This document shows, piece by piece, positions 34,907 through 42,720 of a stretch of DNA of 64,000 nt (its first letter is position 1; every line of letters begins with the position of its first letter). Below the pieces are notes generated by a model. It was not told the DNA's origin. It saw only the letters and a program-made list of their open reading frames with translations, and searched no databases. This stretch comes from DAOUKH01 sp965207995 (GTDB lineage: Bacteria > Chloroflexota > Dehalococcoidia > SHYB01), in NCBI GenBank assembly GCA_965207995.1, contig OZ242299.1:310001-374000 (forward strand), in the 5' to 3' direction. The translations under genes were made by a program, and so were the position numbers.

Positions 34907-35106
34907 ATCTCACCCGACAGTCGGCCCGGAGCCTGCGCCATCTCCAACCGACACCGGCGCATCCACTCCCAGGCTCCTCCAACAGAGCGTTCTTCTACGA
35001 GTTGCACTCTACCACCTCCGTCCATCGCTTGGAAAGAGCCGAGTCCACCGCGGACTGTCCGATCCGCTGGCCGACGGCGAAGGGCGCCTTGAGCTACTTC
35101 AGTCGG

Positions 35107-35976
35107 CTACCCCCATCGCAGACCCAGGGTGAGTGCTCGCCTCAGCCAGCGCAGCCGCCTTGCTCTCGCCAAGGCCGCTGCCAGCGCCTTTTTCCGCCAC
35201 CTCAGGTGATCTTCCCTGCGCGAAGCGTCCAGGGGTTCGGTCTCCGGCGGCAGCGTCAGGCCGTAGTCGCCGAGCATGGCTATCTCCAGCTCCCACCGGC
35301 GCACCGCAGCCTTCGCCCGGTCAACCCGGCCGCCCGAAGCCTCACCTCCGGTGCGCAGCCCTCGCCATTCCGCCACCAACGGGGCAGCCGGGCCGAAGGC
35401 GTGCCCTTCGTCCGGCTGCTCTTCCAACGTGACCACTCCGGCATCGGGACGCCCGTGATCCCGTCGTGGTGGCTGCCACTCCTTGCGCTGACCATCGTTA
35501 TCACCGACCGGATCAGGCTTGCTCCGCTCCCGTTTCTCTTCCTCCGCCCCGTCCTCCGATCCTCCAACATTGCGTTGCAACTCCGTCAGCTGCTTCGCCT
35601 GGGCCTCGACGGTCTCCACCAGTGCTCCATACGCTTCCTCCATCGCCGCCACCCGTTCTTCCAGTGCCGTTACCCTCGCTACAATGTCCCCGGCCTCATC
35701 GTCCTGCGCATCACCGCCGTCAACGTGCTTGTCCCTGAACTCCGCCAGCGCCTTCCGCATCCGCCGTGACACGTGACGAGACTCGTGGCAGGTCACCATA
35801 GTGCGGTAGTTCACCCCCAGGGCCTCGGCCGCAGCCACCTTGCCCCGGTCATTCACCAGAGCGTCCAGCAGGTCCAGTAGGGGATCGTCCGATAGGGGGG
35901 CATCCGATAGAGGGATGCTCATGCCGTCGCCAGCACCCTTCGACCCGTCCACGCTGGGTTCCTCATGGTCAACCAT
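35107..35976 (-). CDS. HTH protein with coiled coil and basic C-terminus, function unknown
   Basis: A 289-residue protein I cannot place in a named family. Residues about 28-68 resemble a helix-turn-helix (DRGKVAAAEALGVNYRTMV), suggesting DNA binding. Residues about 95-135 look coiled-coil (VARVTALEERVAAMEEAYG). A charged linker follows, and the last 40 residues are Arg/Ala-rich (RKKALAAALARARRLRWL). It is divergent from the ATPase gene across a 382-base intergenic region with repeated TACAAT motifs, a likely site for this or another element regulator. The 200-base gap to the Uma2 gene shows nothing else. Confidence 0.6.
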   Translation of the reverse strand: MVDHEEPSVDGSKGAGDGMSIPLSDAPLSDDPLLDLLDALVNDRGKVAAAEALGVNYRTMVTCHESRHVSRRMRKALAEFRDKHVDGGDAQDDEAGDIVARVTALEERVAAMEEAYGALVETVEAQAKQLTELQRNVGGSEDGAEEEKRERSKPDPVGDNDGQRKEWQPPRRDHGRPDAGVVTLEEQPDEGHAFGPAAPLVAEWRGLRTGGEASGGRVDRAKAAVRRWELEIAMLGDYGLTLPPETEPLDASRREDHLRWRKKALAAALARARRLRWLRRALTLGLRWG

Positions 35977-36004
35977 TGGCTTCTCCTTGCGTCAGAAACT
36001 ACAA

Positions 36005-36196
36005 CAGACTACAATACAATCAGTACAATAGACTTAGCACTGACCCGCAGTAAAACTGCTCGCCGGATTGTCTACAGGCATCCCGGATTCCCCTTCAAAC
36101 AGCTACCGATATCACCGAGATTGTATTCTACAATGTGCTCCTAATCTCCTTACAGCCCTCCCAGGGCGATAGCCGTCCCTGAGCGATTGTAGTCTG
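36005..36196. promoter_or_regulatory. TACAAT/ATTGTA motif cluster in element control region
   Basis: Within the 35977-36358 gap, TACAAT occurs at 36010, 36015 and 36024. A perfect palindrome ATTGTA-TTC-TACAAT lies at 36120-36134. CAGACTACAAT at 36005-36015 is repeated inverted at 36186-36196. The region is AT-richer than its surroundings and separates divergent element genes. It could hold promoters, operators or an origin. No open reading frame is supported there. Confidence 0.45.
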
Positions 36197-36358
36197 ATGC
36201 GTCAGGCTCCTCGGCCCGCCGCCTGAGCGCGGGCCGAGTCGGTGCGTCGTGAGCGTCCTCTGCGGCCATCTGGGCCTTGCTTTCCCCGTGTCGGATGGCC
36301 GATAATAGCTCATGCGTTCTTTTCGCTGTGACGCTAGACAATAAGGAGAATATGCACT

Positions 36359-39004
36359 ATGAAACTCAATCCGATAGCCAAGTTGTTCAAGGGCGGGGAG
36401 AAGCCCGCCGTCAGGCTGATGGCCGTCACGCCGCCCCGCTCCGGGGAGCGCACCATGCTGGGCGTCCAGAACCTGGTGGAGTCCATCGCCGTCCCCGAAC
36501 CCTTCTCGCTGGAGATCGCAGGGGATGCCGACGGCGTCACGCTGCTGTCCCGCTGTAGAGAGGGCTCCTTCGTCCGCCAGCAGGTGGGCGTCCACTACCC
36601 CCAGGCCAGGGTGAACGAGGTCTCCGCCGAGGACGACCCGCTCAGGCTGAGAGAAGGGGAGCAGGCGTGGTCGATGGACCTGCGGCTCAGGGGGCCGGAG
36701 TACCTGCCCCTGCGCCCCTACCATGACGACGACCTGCTGGACCCCGGCTCCGACCCGCTGATCTCCGTCATCGGCTCTTTGTCCGACCTGGAGGAGGGAG
36801 AGCGGCTGGTGGCGCGGCTGCGGCTGTCGTCCCTGGGTTCGGACTGGTCCGCCGCCCACCAGGAGAAGACAAACCCCAAGCCCGCCTACGACCCCAACAC
36901 GTCCGCCTCCAGCGCACAGCCCAGGATCGACCGCACCAACGCGGTCACCATAACCATCCTGGCGTTGCTGGCCCTGCCCGCCCTCCAGGGCTACCTGTGG
37001 GTGCAGCGTGGCGAGACGTGGAAGGCGGTGTTGTTGGGATTGGGAGTGGTGTCATTGGCGGCGCTGGCGGGCTGGGCGTTATGGCGGTTCAAGAAGTGGC
37101 GCTCCGGCGGCAAGTACCAGGACCCGGTGATGATCAAGGAGAAGGTCTCCAAACTCGCCTACGAGGCCCAGCTGGAGGTGACCGCCGTGCTGTCGGAGCA
37201 CGGCACCGAGAACAGGGCCAGGGAGCTATTGCGCAACGTGGCTGCGGCCTACAGCCACTACAACAACCCCGCCGGGGCCAGCTTCAGAGCCACCAGGGTG
37301 CGCCCGGCGGTCCCCCTGACCGAGCCGGTGCCGCCGGCGCGGAGCCTGCTGGCGGGCCGGAACGTGCTGGGGGTGCGGGAGCTTGCCTCCCTGTGGCATC
37401 CCCTGGGAGCGGGAGACCAGCTGCCCATGGTGGCCCGCGCCGGAGCCAAGGCGCTGTCCCCCGCGTCCAGGAACGGCTCGGGCGGGGCCTACGTGGGAGA
37501 CACCGTTGTCGGCAAGCCGAGGAAGGTGCACTTCCCCGCTGACGCCATGGGCCGCCACCACCTCTACGTGGCCCGCACCCGCATGGGCAAGTCCACGCTG
37601 ATGCACCACCTGGTCGTCCACAAGATGCGGGAGAAGGCGGCGGGCCGCAACGAGGACGCCATCGTGGTCGTCGATCCCCACGACGACCTGGTGAACTCCC
37701 TGCTGAGGCACGTGCCCGGGGAGATAGTGGACCGGACGTACCTCATCGACCTGAAGGACGAGAAGCGCTCGCCGGGCATCAACCTGCTGGACGCACGCAT
37801 CTTCCCCGACCGGGACCGGACGGCCGACTCGGTGGTGCGCATCGCCAGGGGGCTGTGGGACCAGGTGTGGGGGCCGAGGATGCAGTCCATCCTGGAGCAC
37901 ACGGTGAAGAGCCTGCACGAGTACAACACCCACCCGGACACGAGAGAGGACGAGCAGTGCACCATCCTGGACGGGCTGCGCATGCTGTCGGACCTTCAGT
38001 ACCGCAACCGGGTGCTGAGGAGGGTGTCCGATCCCTACCTCATCGGCTGGTGGGCCAGGGACTTCCGCAACTGGACCCGCACCCTCAAGGCCGACGCCGT
38101 CGCCCCGGTGCAGACCCGCCTGGCCTACTACGCGACATCGAAGAAGGCCAGGGCCATCCTGGGGCAGCGGCGCTCCACACTGGACCTGCGTCAGGTGATC
38201 GCCGAGGGCGGCGTGCTCTTGGTCGCCACCTCCCAGTCGGCTGCGGGGCAGGACGTGTCCGGCCTGGTGGGAGGCTCTTTGCTCAACCTGACGGACGCGG
38301 TGATCCGTGAGCAGGGGAGCCTGCCGCCTGGGGAGCGGCGCGGCGCTCTGGTGGTGGTGGACGAGATGCAGGCCATGCCCGGGGTGGACTACGAGTCGAT
38401 GCTTTCCGAACTGGGCAAGTTTGGGGCCAGCTTCATCCTGGCCACCCAGAGCCTGGCGCGGCTGAAGGAGCTGTCGGACACCATGCAGGACACGCTGCTT
38501 GCCAACGTGGGGTGCCTGGCGGTGTTCCAGGTGGCGGCCGCCGACGCCCGGCAGCTGATAGGCGAATTGGACAGGGACAGACTGGACGAGGAGGACCTGG
38601 TGTCGCTGCCCACGCACCACTGCTACGTCAGAGCCACCGTGGACGGGCTGAGGCAGCCCACCTACTCCCTGGGAGTGCGGGAGCCCGAGGCGGGGAGCGC
38701 CGCCGCCGAGGAGCGAGTGAAGGCGCGGGCAGAAACGTACACGACCACGGCGGAGGTCATCGCCTCCCAGGACCAAGAGGTGGACAAGATGGCGCAGGAG
38801 TACCGGGACTTGCTGGAGCGGGAGGAGGAGGAACAGAGGCAGCAGCAGGCGGGTGGGAATCCGTCCCCTTCTAACACAAGCAACGGGGCAGGGACGGCAA
38901 GCCAGCCCAAGCCCAAGAAGAACAAGAGGCCCCGCAAGCGGCGCGGGGGCGGCAACCAGGACGCTCCCGTCGGTTCCGGCGGCGGCCAGACAAGAGTTGA
39001 ATGA
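36359..39004 (+). CDS. VirD4/TraG/HerA-like ATPase of the mobile element
   Basis: An 881-residue protein. An N-terminal α/β domain (1 to about 170) precedes two membrane helices (about 197-250) and a cytosolic FtsK/HerA-type ATPase. Walker A is RTRMGKST at 406-413 and Walker B VVVDEMQ ends near 669-671. DPHDDLVNSLLRHVPG follows the first strand, and ATQSLARLKEL is the sensor region. The C-terminus is low-complexity (PKPKKNKRPRKRR). It probably pumps DNA during conjugative transfer or element maintenance. AAGGAG lies 12 bases before the ATG. Its stop overlaps the next gene as ATGA. Confidence 0.85.
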   Translation: MKLNPIAKLFKGGEKPAVRLMAVTPPRSGERTMLGVQNLVESIAVPEPFSLEIAGDADGVTLLSRCREGSFVRQQVGVHYPQARVNEVSAEDDPLRLREGEQAWSMDLRLRGPEYLPLRPYHDDDLLDPGSDPLISVIGSLSDLEEGERLVARLRLSSLGSDWSAAHQEKTNPKPAYDPNTSASSAQPRIDRTNAVTITILALLALPALQGYLWVQRGETWKAVLLGLGVVSLAALAGWALWRFKKWRSGGKYQDPVMIKEKVSKLAYEAQLEVTAVLSEHGTENRARELLRNVAAAYSHYNNPAGASFRATRVRPAVPLTEPVPPARSLLAGRNVLGVRELASLWHPLGAGDQLPMVARAGAKALSPASRNGSGGAYVGDTVVGKPRKVHFPADAMGRHHLYVARTRMGKSTLMHHLVVHKMREKAAGRNEDAIVVVDPHDDLVNSLLRHVPGEIVDRTYLIDLKDEKRSPGINLLDARIFPDRDRTADSVVRIARGLWDQVWGPRMQSILEHTVKSLHEYNTHPDTREDEQCTILDGLRMLSDLQYRNRVLRRVSDPYLIGWWARDFRNWTRTLKADAVAPVQTRLAYYATSKKARAILGQRRSTLDLRQVIAEGGVLLVATSQSAAGQDVSGLVGGSLLNLTDAVIREQGSLPPGERRGALVVVDEMQAMPGVDYESMLSELGKFGASFILATQSLARLKELSDTMQDTLLANVGCLAVFQVAAADARQLIGELDRDRLDEEDLVSLPTHHCYVRATVDGLRQPTYSLGVREPEAGSAAAEERVKARAETYTTTAEVIASQDQEVDKMAQEYRDLLEREEEEQRQQQAGGNPSPSNTSNGAGTASQPKPKKNKRPRKRRGGGNQDAPVGSGGGQTRVE

Positions 39005-40668
39005 GGCTAGGAGAACGAGAAGGGCTGGCCCTGGGGACCCTGGCGGCCATGCCCTTCCTCGACTACCTGGAGTTGGCTGCCGTCTCCGGCATGGCCGAGA
39101 GCACGGTCCGCCACGTCTTGGGCCGTCTGTGGCGGAAGGGGCTGGCGGACTTCATACGTCACGCCTCTCCCCTGACAACGACCACCAGGCGTTGGTACGC
39201 CACAGCAGAGGGGATGCGGTCGCTGGCCTCGGAGAGCGGGGCCGGCGTAGACCGGACGCTGCGGACGCATCCGGCATCGGCCCACTGGCGGCGCATCCTC
39301 CTGGCCCGTCTGGACGCCGTGGCCGTGGTCTACCGGCTAGCCTCGGCGGTGGCGGACGCGGTCGGCCCTCCCCGCTTCCGGTGGTATCGCGCCGCCCCGT
39401 TGGACGCCGCGATGACCCTCCCCGACGGCAGGACCGTCGGCGTGATCCGGCAGGGTCCCGCCGCCGACCGGACGGCATTCTCCGACCGGGTGCGACGCCT
39501 CCTGGACCCGGAACAGCCCCGACCCCGCGCTCTGCTTGCACTCATGCCCGACGAGGCGAGGCTGCGCCAGGCTAGGCGGCTGTTGGCTCCCTATCCCGGT
39601 CCGGTGTACCTGTCGCTTGAGCGAGACGCGGCCCGCCTGTCGGACGAAGATAGGGTGTGGCACGGAGCGTCCACTCCCGGACTCATGTCCATCAGCGAGA
39701 TACTCGCTCGCCTACGCACGGGCGGTACGTTGCCCTGGGAACGACCAACTTCGAGGCTCTCTCTGCCCGACGACGCCGACCTGAGCGAGATTGACGATGA
39801 CGCCGCCGACCATCTGCTCCCCGCCGCCCTCAAGCCCGCCGAGAAGCGGATGCTGGACTGCCTCGCCGATTGGCCTCTGGTCACCGTCGAAGACCTGTCG
39901 GGCATCCTTGGTCTCTCCGACTCCCGCACGTGGCGGCTGGCCGCGCGTCTGAACAGGTTGGGTCTGGTCACACCGGTTCGTCTTGCGGGCCGGCGCCGCT
40001 ATGCCCTCAGCGACGGAGGGCTGGCCCTTCTGGCCCGCAGGGACCGGGCCTCCGTGGGGGCTGCCGTGCGTCGCTGGAGCGTCGAACCGATGGACGACGA
40101 GAGTCCATCATCCTGGCGAGACCTGCCGGGCGCTCGAAGCCGTCCCCTGGCCCGGACTATTGACCACACCGAGGCGGTGCACCGGTTCATGGCGGCGCTG
40201 GTGCGGCAGGCGAAGGGGACAAAGGGCTACCAAGTGGTGCAGGTTGCGCCACCCCATCACGCCGTCCGGTACTTCCGGTACGGCGGCAGCCTCCGCTCCG
40301 TCCATCCCGACGGCTTCGGCGTTGTGCAGACCGGGAGCAAAACCTTCCCCTTCTTCCTGGAGTACGAGCGCAGGGCGGTGAACCCCTCCACCATGGCAGC
40401 CCGTCTCGCGCCCTACCTTCGCTACTACTCCTCCAACCGGCCCCTGGAAGACCACGGACATCACCCACTGGTGCTGATCGTCTTCGACGACCCCCTGGCC
40501 GAGGCCAACTTCCTCGGCGTGGCTCGCAGGGAGATGGAACGCGCCAGGGTCGGGGTGCCCCTTTGGGTGTCCCATAGGGAGAGACTGGAGAAGATGGGGC
40601 CGCTGGGCAAAGCCTGGCGCAATCCCGACGTGATGGAACCCAGCCATGCCTTCATGGGAAGGCCATGA
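39001..40668 (+). CDS. Replication-relaxation family protein with two winged helices
   Basis: A 555-residue protein. A first winged helix is at about 15-72 (LAAVSGMAESTVRHVLGRLWRKGL) and a second at about 290-340 (TVEDLSGILGLSDSRTWRLAARLNRLGL). The C-terminal part has AVHRFMAALV, then SVHPDGFGVVQTGSKTFPFF-type strands, then EYERR and APYLRYY. This pattern fits the Replic_Relax family found beside transfer ATPases in mobile elements, where DNA nicking or relaxation is proposed but not firmly shown. It is translationally coupled to the ATPase. No classical MOB relaxase is present, so this protein is the candidate for that role. Confidence 0.75.
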   Translation: MRLGEREGLALGTLAAMPFLDYLELAAVSGMAESTVRHVLGRLWRKGLADFIRHASPLTTTTRRWYATAEGMRSLASESGAGVDRTLRTHPASAHWRRILLARLDAVAVVYRLASAVADAVGPPRFRWYRAAPLDAAMTLPDGRTVGVIRQGPAADRTAFSDRVRRLLDPEQPRPRALLALMPDEARLRQARRLLAPYPGPVYLSLERDAARLSDEDRVWHGASTPGLMSISEILARLRTGGTLPWERPTSRLSLPDDADLSEIDDDAADHLLPAALKPAEKRMLDCLADWPLVTVEDLSGILGLSDSRTWRLAARLNRLGLVTPVRLAGRRRYALSDGGLALLARRDRASVGAAVRRWSVEPMDDESPSSWRDLPGARSRPLARTIDHTEAVHRFMAALVRQAKGTKGYQVVQVAPPHHAVRYFRYGGSLRSVHPDGFGVVQTGSKTFPFFLEYERRAVNPSTMAARLAPYLRYYSSNRPLEDHGHHPLVLIVFDDPLAEANFLGVARREMERARVGVPLWVSHRERLEKMGPLGKAWRNPDVMEPSHAFMGRP

Positions 40669-40761
40669 GTTCGGCCTCGTCCACGGCTATTGCAGTTGAA
40701 GCTGGACGTCCGATAGTGTAGAGTAAGACAATGCAATGTAGGATGCGAGCCTAGAGAGACT

Positions 40762-40992
40762 ATGCCGACCAATACCCGACGATCCAAGACCATCACGTTC
40801 TCGCTGCCCCCGGAGATGGAAGCCCAGGTGCGGAGGGTGATGCGTGAGGACGACCTCTCCGTGAGCGAGCTCCTCCGGCAGGGTATACGCCTGTTCATGG
40901 AGGAGCGGGAGTGGCGCAGACGGGAGCGATTGGAGAGACTGCGCTCCCGCACGGTTGCAAAGACCGACCAAGACGAAGGAGGACAGGCATGA
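40762..40992 (+). CDS. Ribbon-helix-helix (CopG-like) DNA-binding protein
   Basis: A 76-residue protein with a basic start and a β-strand KTITFSLPPEM, then helices VRRVMREDDLSVSELLRQGIRLF, the classic RHH pattern. The tail is charged. Its TGA overlaps the ATG of the serine integrase (40989-40992), so the two are co-translated. It may act as an autorepressor of the integrase or as a recombination accessory factor. A 93-base gap separates it from the replication-relaxation gene. Confidence 0.8.
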   Translation: MPTNTRRSKTITFSLPPEMEAQVRRVMREDDLSVSELLRQGIRLFMEEREWRRRERLERLRSRTVAKTDQDEGGQA

Positions 40993-42629
40993 TTAACGAA
41001 ACAACCCCGACCCCCGTGGCCCTGTACGCCAGGGTATCCAGCGACCGCCAGGACGTGGACCTGTCCGTCGCCGCCCAGTTGCGGGCATTGCGCGACTACG
41101 CCGACAAGAACGGCTACGTTGTGGCACGGGAGTACATCGATGAGGCCGAGAGCGGCCGCATCGCCGACAGACCGGAGTTCAGGAAGATGCTGGACGAGGC
41201 CAGCAAGCCGGAGGCCCCGTTTGCGGAGATTTTGGTCTGGAAATTCAGCAGGTTCACCCGTAAGCGGGAGCACGCCGTTGCCTTCAAGTCCATGCTGAGG
41301 CGCAAGAGAGTCCGCGTCGTCTCCATCACCGAGCACGCCGACGACTCCGCCACCGGCAGGCTCATGGAGGCCATCATCGAGTCGGTGGACGAGTTCTACA
41401 GCGAAAATCTTGCCGAGGAGGTTCGGCGTGGAATGCGGGAGGCGGCCTCCAGAGGCTTTTGGGTCGCCAGCCGCGTGCCCTACGGCTACGCCAAGCGCAT
41501 GGTACAGGACGGGGCCAAGAAGCGCCCCACCATGGAACCCGATCCCGCCACCGCTCCGGTGGTGGAGCGCATCTTCGACATGGCCGAGTCGGGAAGGGGC
41601 ATCCTGGACATCACCCAGACCCTCAACGCAGAGGGCATCGCCAACCCCACCGGCAGGCTCTGGTCCAAGAACGGCGTCCACATCATCCTCCGCAACGAAG
41701 CCTACACGGGAACCCTCCTCTGGGGCGTCGGTGGGAAGGGCAAGGACGAGCCGGTACGGGTGGACAAGGCGTTCCCCGGCATCATCTCCAAAGCCCAGTT
41801 CAAGAGGGTCAACAAGCGGATGCGCTCCCGCGCTCCCAGGAAGGCGCACCCTCGCAGGGTGGGGAGCACCTACCTGCTCAGCGGGATGGTCAAGTGTAAG
41901 GCGTGCGACGGGGCGCTCAGCGGCCAGGACGCCAAGAGCGGGAAGTACGCCTACTACGTCTGCCAGTCCATCATGAAGCGGGGCAGGCATGCCTGCGAGA
42001 CCCCCAGGCTCAACGCCCGGCGCTTCGAGGAGATGGTGGTGGGCAAGATCAGGGAGAACGTGCTCACCGACTCCAACATCCGGGAGTTGGTGAAGCTGGT
42101 GGACGAGGAGATGGACGGCATCGCAAAGGAGCAGCGCCAGAAGCTTCAGACTATCGAGTCGGAGCTTGAGGACGTGAAGCGGCGGCTGGGGCGGCTCTAC
42201 GACCTAGCGGAGACTACCGATCTGGACATCGAGGACTTCAAGCCCCGCATCAGGGACCACCGGGAGCGGCAGGAGAAGCTTGAGGCGTCGGCTGTTGAGG
42301 CCAGGGCGATGCTCTCCCAGCGCAGGGAGGTGCTGGACGACGTGGAGACCATCACGGCCTATGCCCAGGACCTGAGCCGGTTCCTAAACGAGAGCGAGCT
42401 GACCGAGCGGAGGGCCTTCATCGAGTCCTTCGTGAAGGAGATCGTCGTGATGCCGGGGAACGCGCTGCTACGCTACTCCATACCCATGCCGGAGGATGCT
42501 CCGATAGGCGGAAGGGACGCCGAGGAGGTGGCTTTGTACGCTCCGGTTCTGTCTACCGTCAAGTCTGGTGGGCCCTGCTGGGATCGAACCAACGACCGAT
42601 CGGTTATGAGCCGACTGCTCTACCACTGA
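40989..42629 (+). CDS. Large serine integrase of the mobile element
   Basis: A 546-residue large serine recombinase. The catalytic domain starts VALYARVSSDRQ with the nucleophile at Ser17, and includes FSRFTRKREHAV and a DDSATGRLM-type E-helix segment. The recombinase domain (PYGYAKRM, then GRGILDITQTLNAEGIA) and the zinc ribbon (VKCKACDG... YYVCQ... ACETP) follow. A long coiled coil lies near 380-450. The last ~21 residues (SGGPCWDRTNDR onward) are encoded antisense to the tRNA gene, so the natural C-terminus depends on the integration junction. The ATG at 40989 overlaps the RHH stop. Confidence 0.92.
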   Translation: MINETTPTPVALYARVSSDRQDVDLSVAAQLRALRDYADKNGYVVAREYIDEAESGRIADRPEFRKMLDEASKPEAPFAEILVWKFSRFTRKREHAVAFKSMLRRKRVRVVSITEHADDSATGRLMEAIIESVDEFYSENLAEEVRRGMREAASRGFWVASRVPYGYAKRMVQDGAKKRPTMEPDPATAPVVERIFDMAESGRGILDITQTLNAEGIANPTGRLWSKNGVHIILRNEAYTGTLLWGVGGKGKDEPVRVDKAFPGIISKAQFKRVNKRMRSRAPRKAHPRRVGSTYLLSGMVKCKACDGALSGQDAKSGKYAYYVCQSIMKRGRHACETPRLNARRFEEMVVGKIRENVLTDSNIRELVKLVDEEMDGIAKEQRQKLQTIESELEDVKRRLGRLYDLAETTDLDIEDFKPRIRDHRERQEKLEASAVEARAMLSQRREVLDDVETITAYAQDLSRFLNESELTERRAFIESFVKEIVVMPGNALLRYSIPMPEDAPIGGRDAEEVALYAPVLSTVKSGGPCWDRTNDRSVMSRLLYH

Positions 42630-42640
42630 GCTAAGGGCCC
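42566..42640 (-). tRNA. tRNA with CAU anticodon (tRNA-Ile2 or tRNA-Met)
   Basis: The minus strand folds as a full tRNA. The acceptor stem GGGCCCT pairs with AGGGCCC, followed by discriminator A and encoded CCA at 42566-42568. The D arm is GCTC/GAGC, the anticodon loop CTCATAA is closed by GTCGG/CCGAT, and the T arm GTTGG/CCAGC has loop TTCGATC. The CAU anticodon could be elongator Met or Ile2 (lysidine-modified). The GGGCCCTTAGCTCAGTGG start resembles bacterial tRNA-Ile2, which I favour weakly. It serves as the integration target of the adjacent serine integrase. A TAGAAT -10-like box lies 20 bases upstream. Confidence 0.9.
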
Positions 42641-42720
42641 GCGACGGGAGGCGCATCCCCATTCTACCCGCGCGGGGTGGACCCGTGCGCCGGACACCAA
42701 CCGCGGCTACACTGCCCCCC

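Larger units (their letters stand above)
24831..42575. mobile_element. Putative integrative element at a CAU-anticodon tRNA gene
   Basis: The right end is supported directly: a large serine integrase gene abuts and reads into the 3' end of a tRNA gene. The left end rests on the 10-base repeat at 24831-24840. In between are the integrase, an RHH protein, a replication-relaxation protein and a VirD4/HerA-like ATPase, then HTH and Uma2 genes and a giant secreted protein. By eye, the ATPase and integrase genes use AGG arginine and CTG leucine codons more than flanking genes, which favour CGC and CTC. No relaxase or mating-pair apparatus is visible. The left boundary could instead lie near 34 kb. 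Confidence 0.55.

Noticed and set aside
36005..36196. A tRNA or riboswitch in the element control region
   Set aside because: No cloverleaf or known riboswitch core is visible. The repeats look like protein-binding sites.
40911..40988. An upstream ATG for the serine integrase
   Set aside because: It lies inside the RHH gene and adds unrelated residues. The ATG at 40989 overlaps the RHH stop and places the catalytic Ser at the usual distance.
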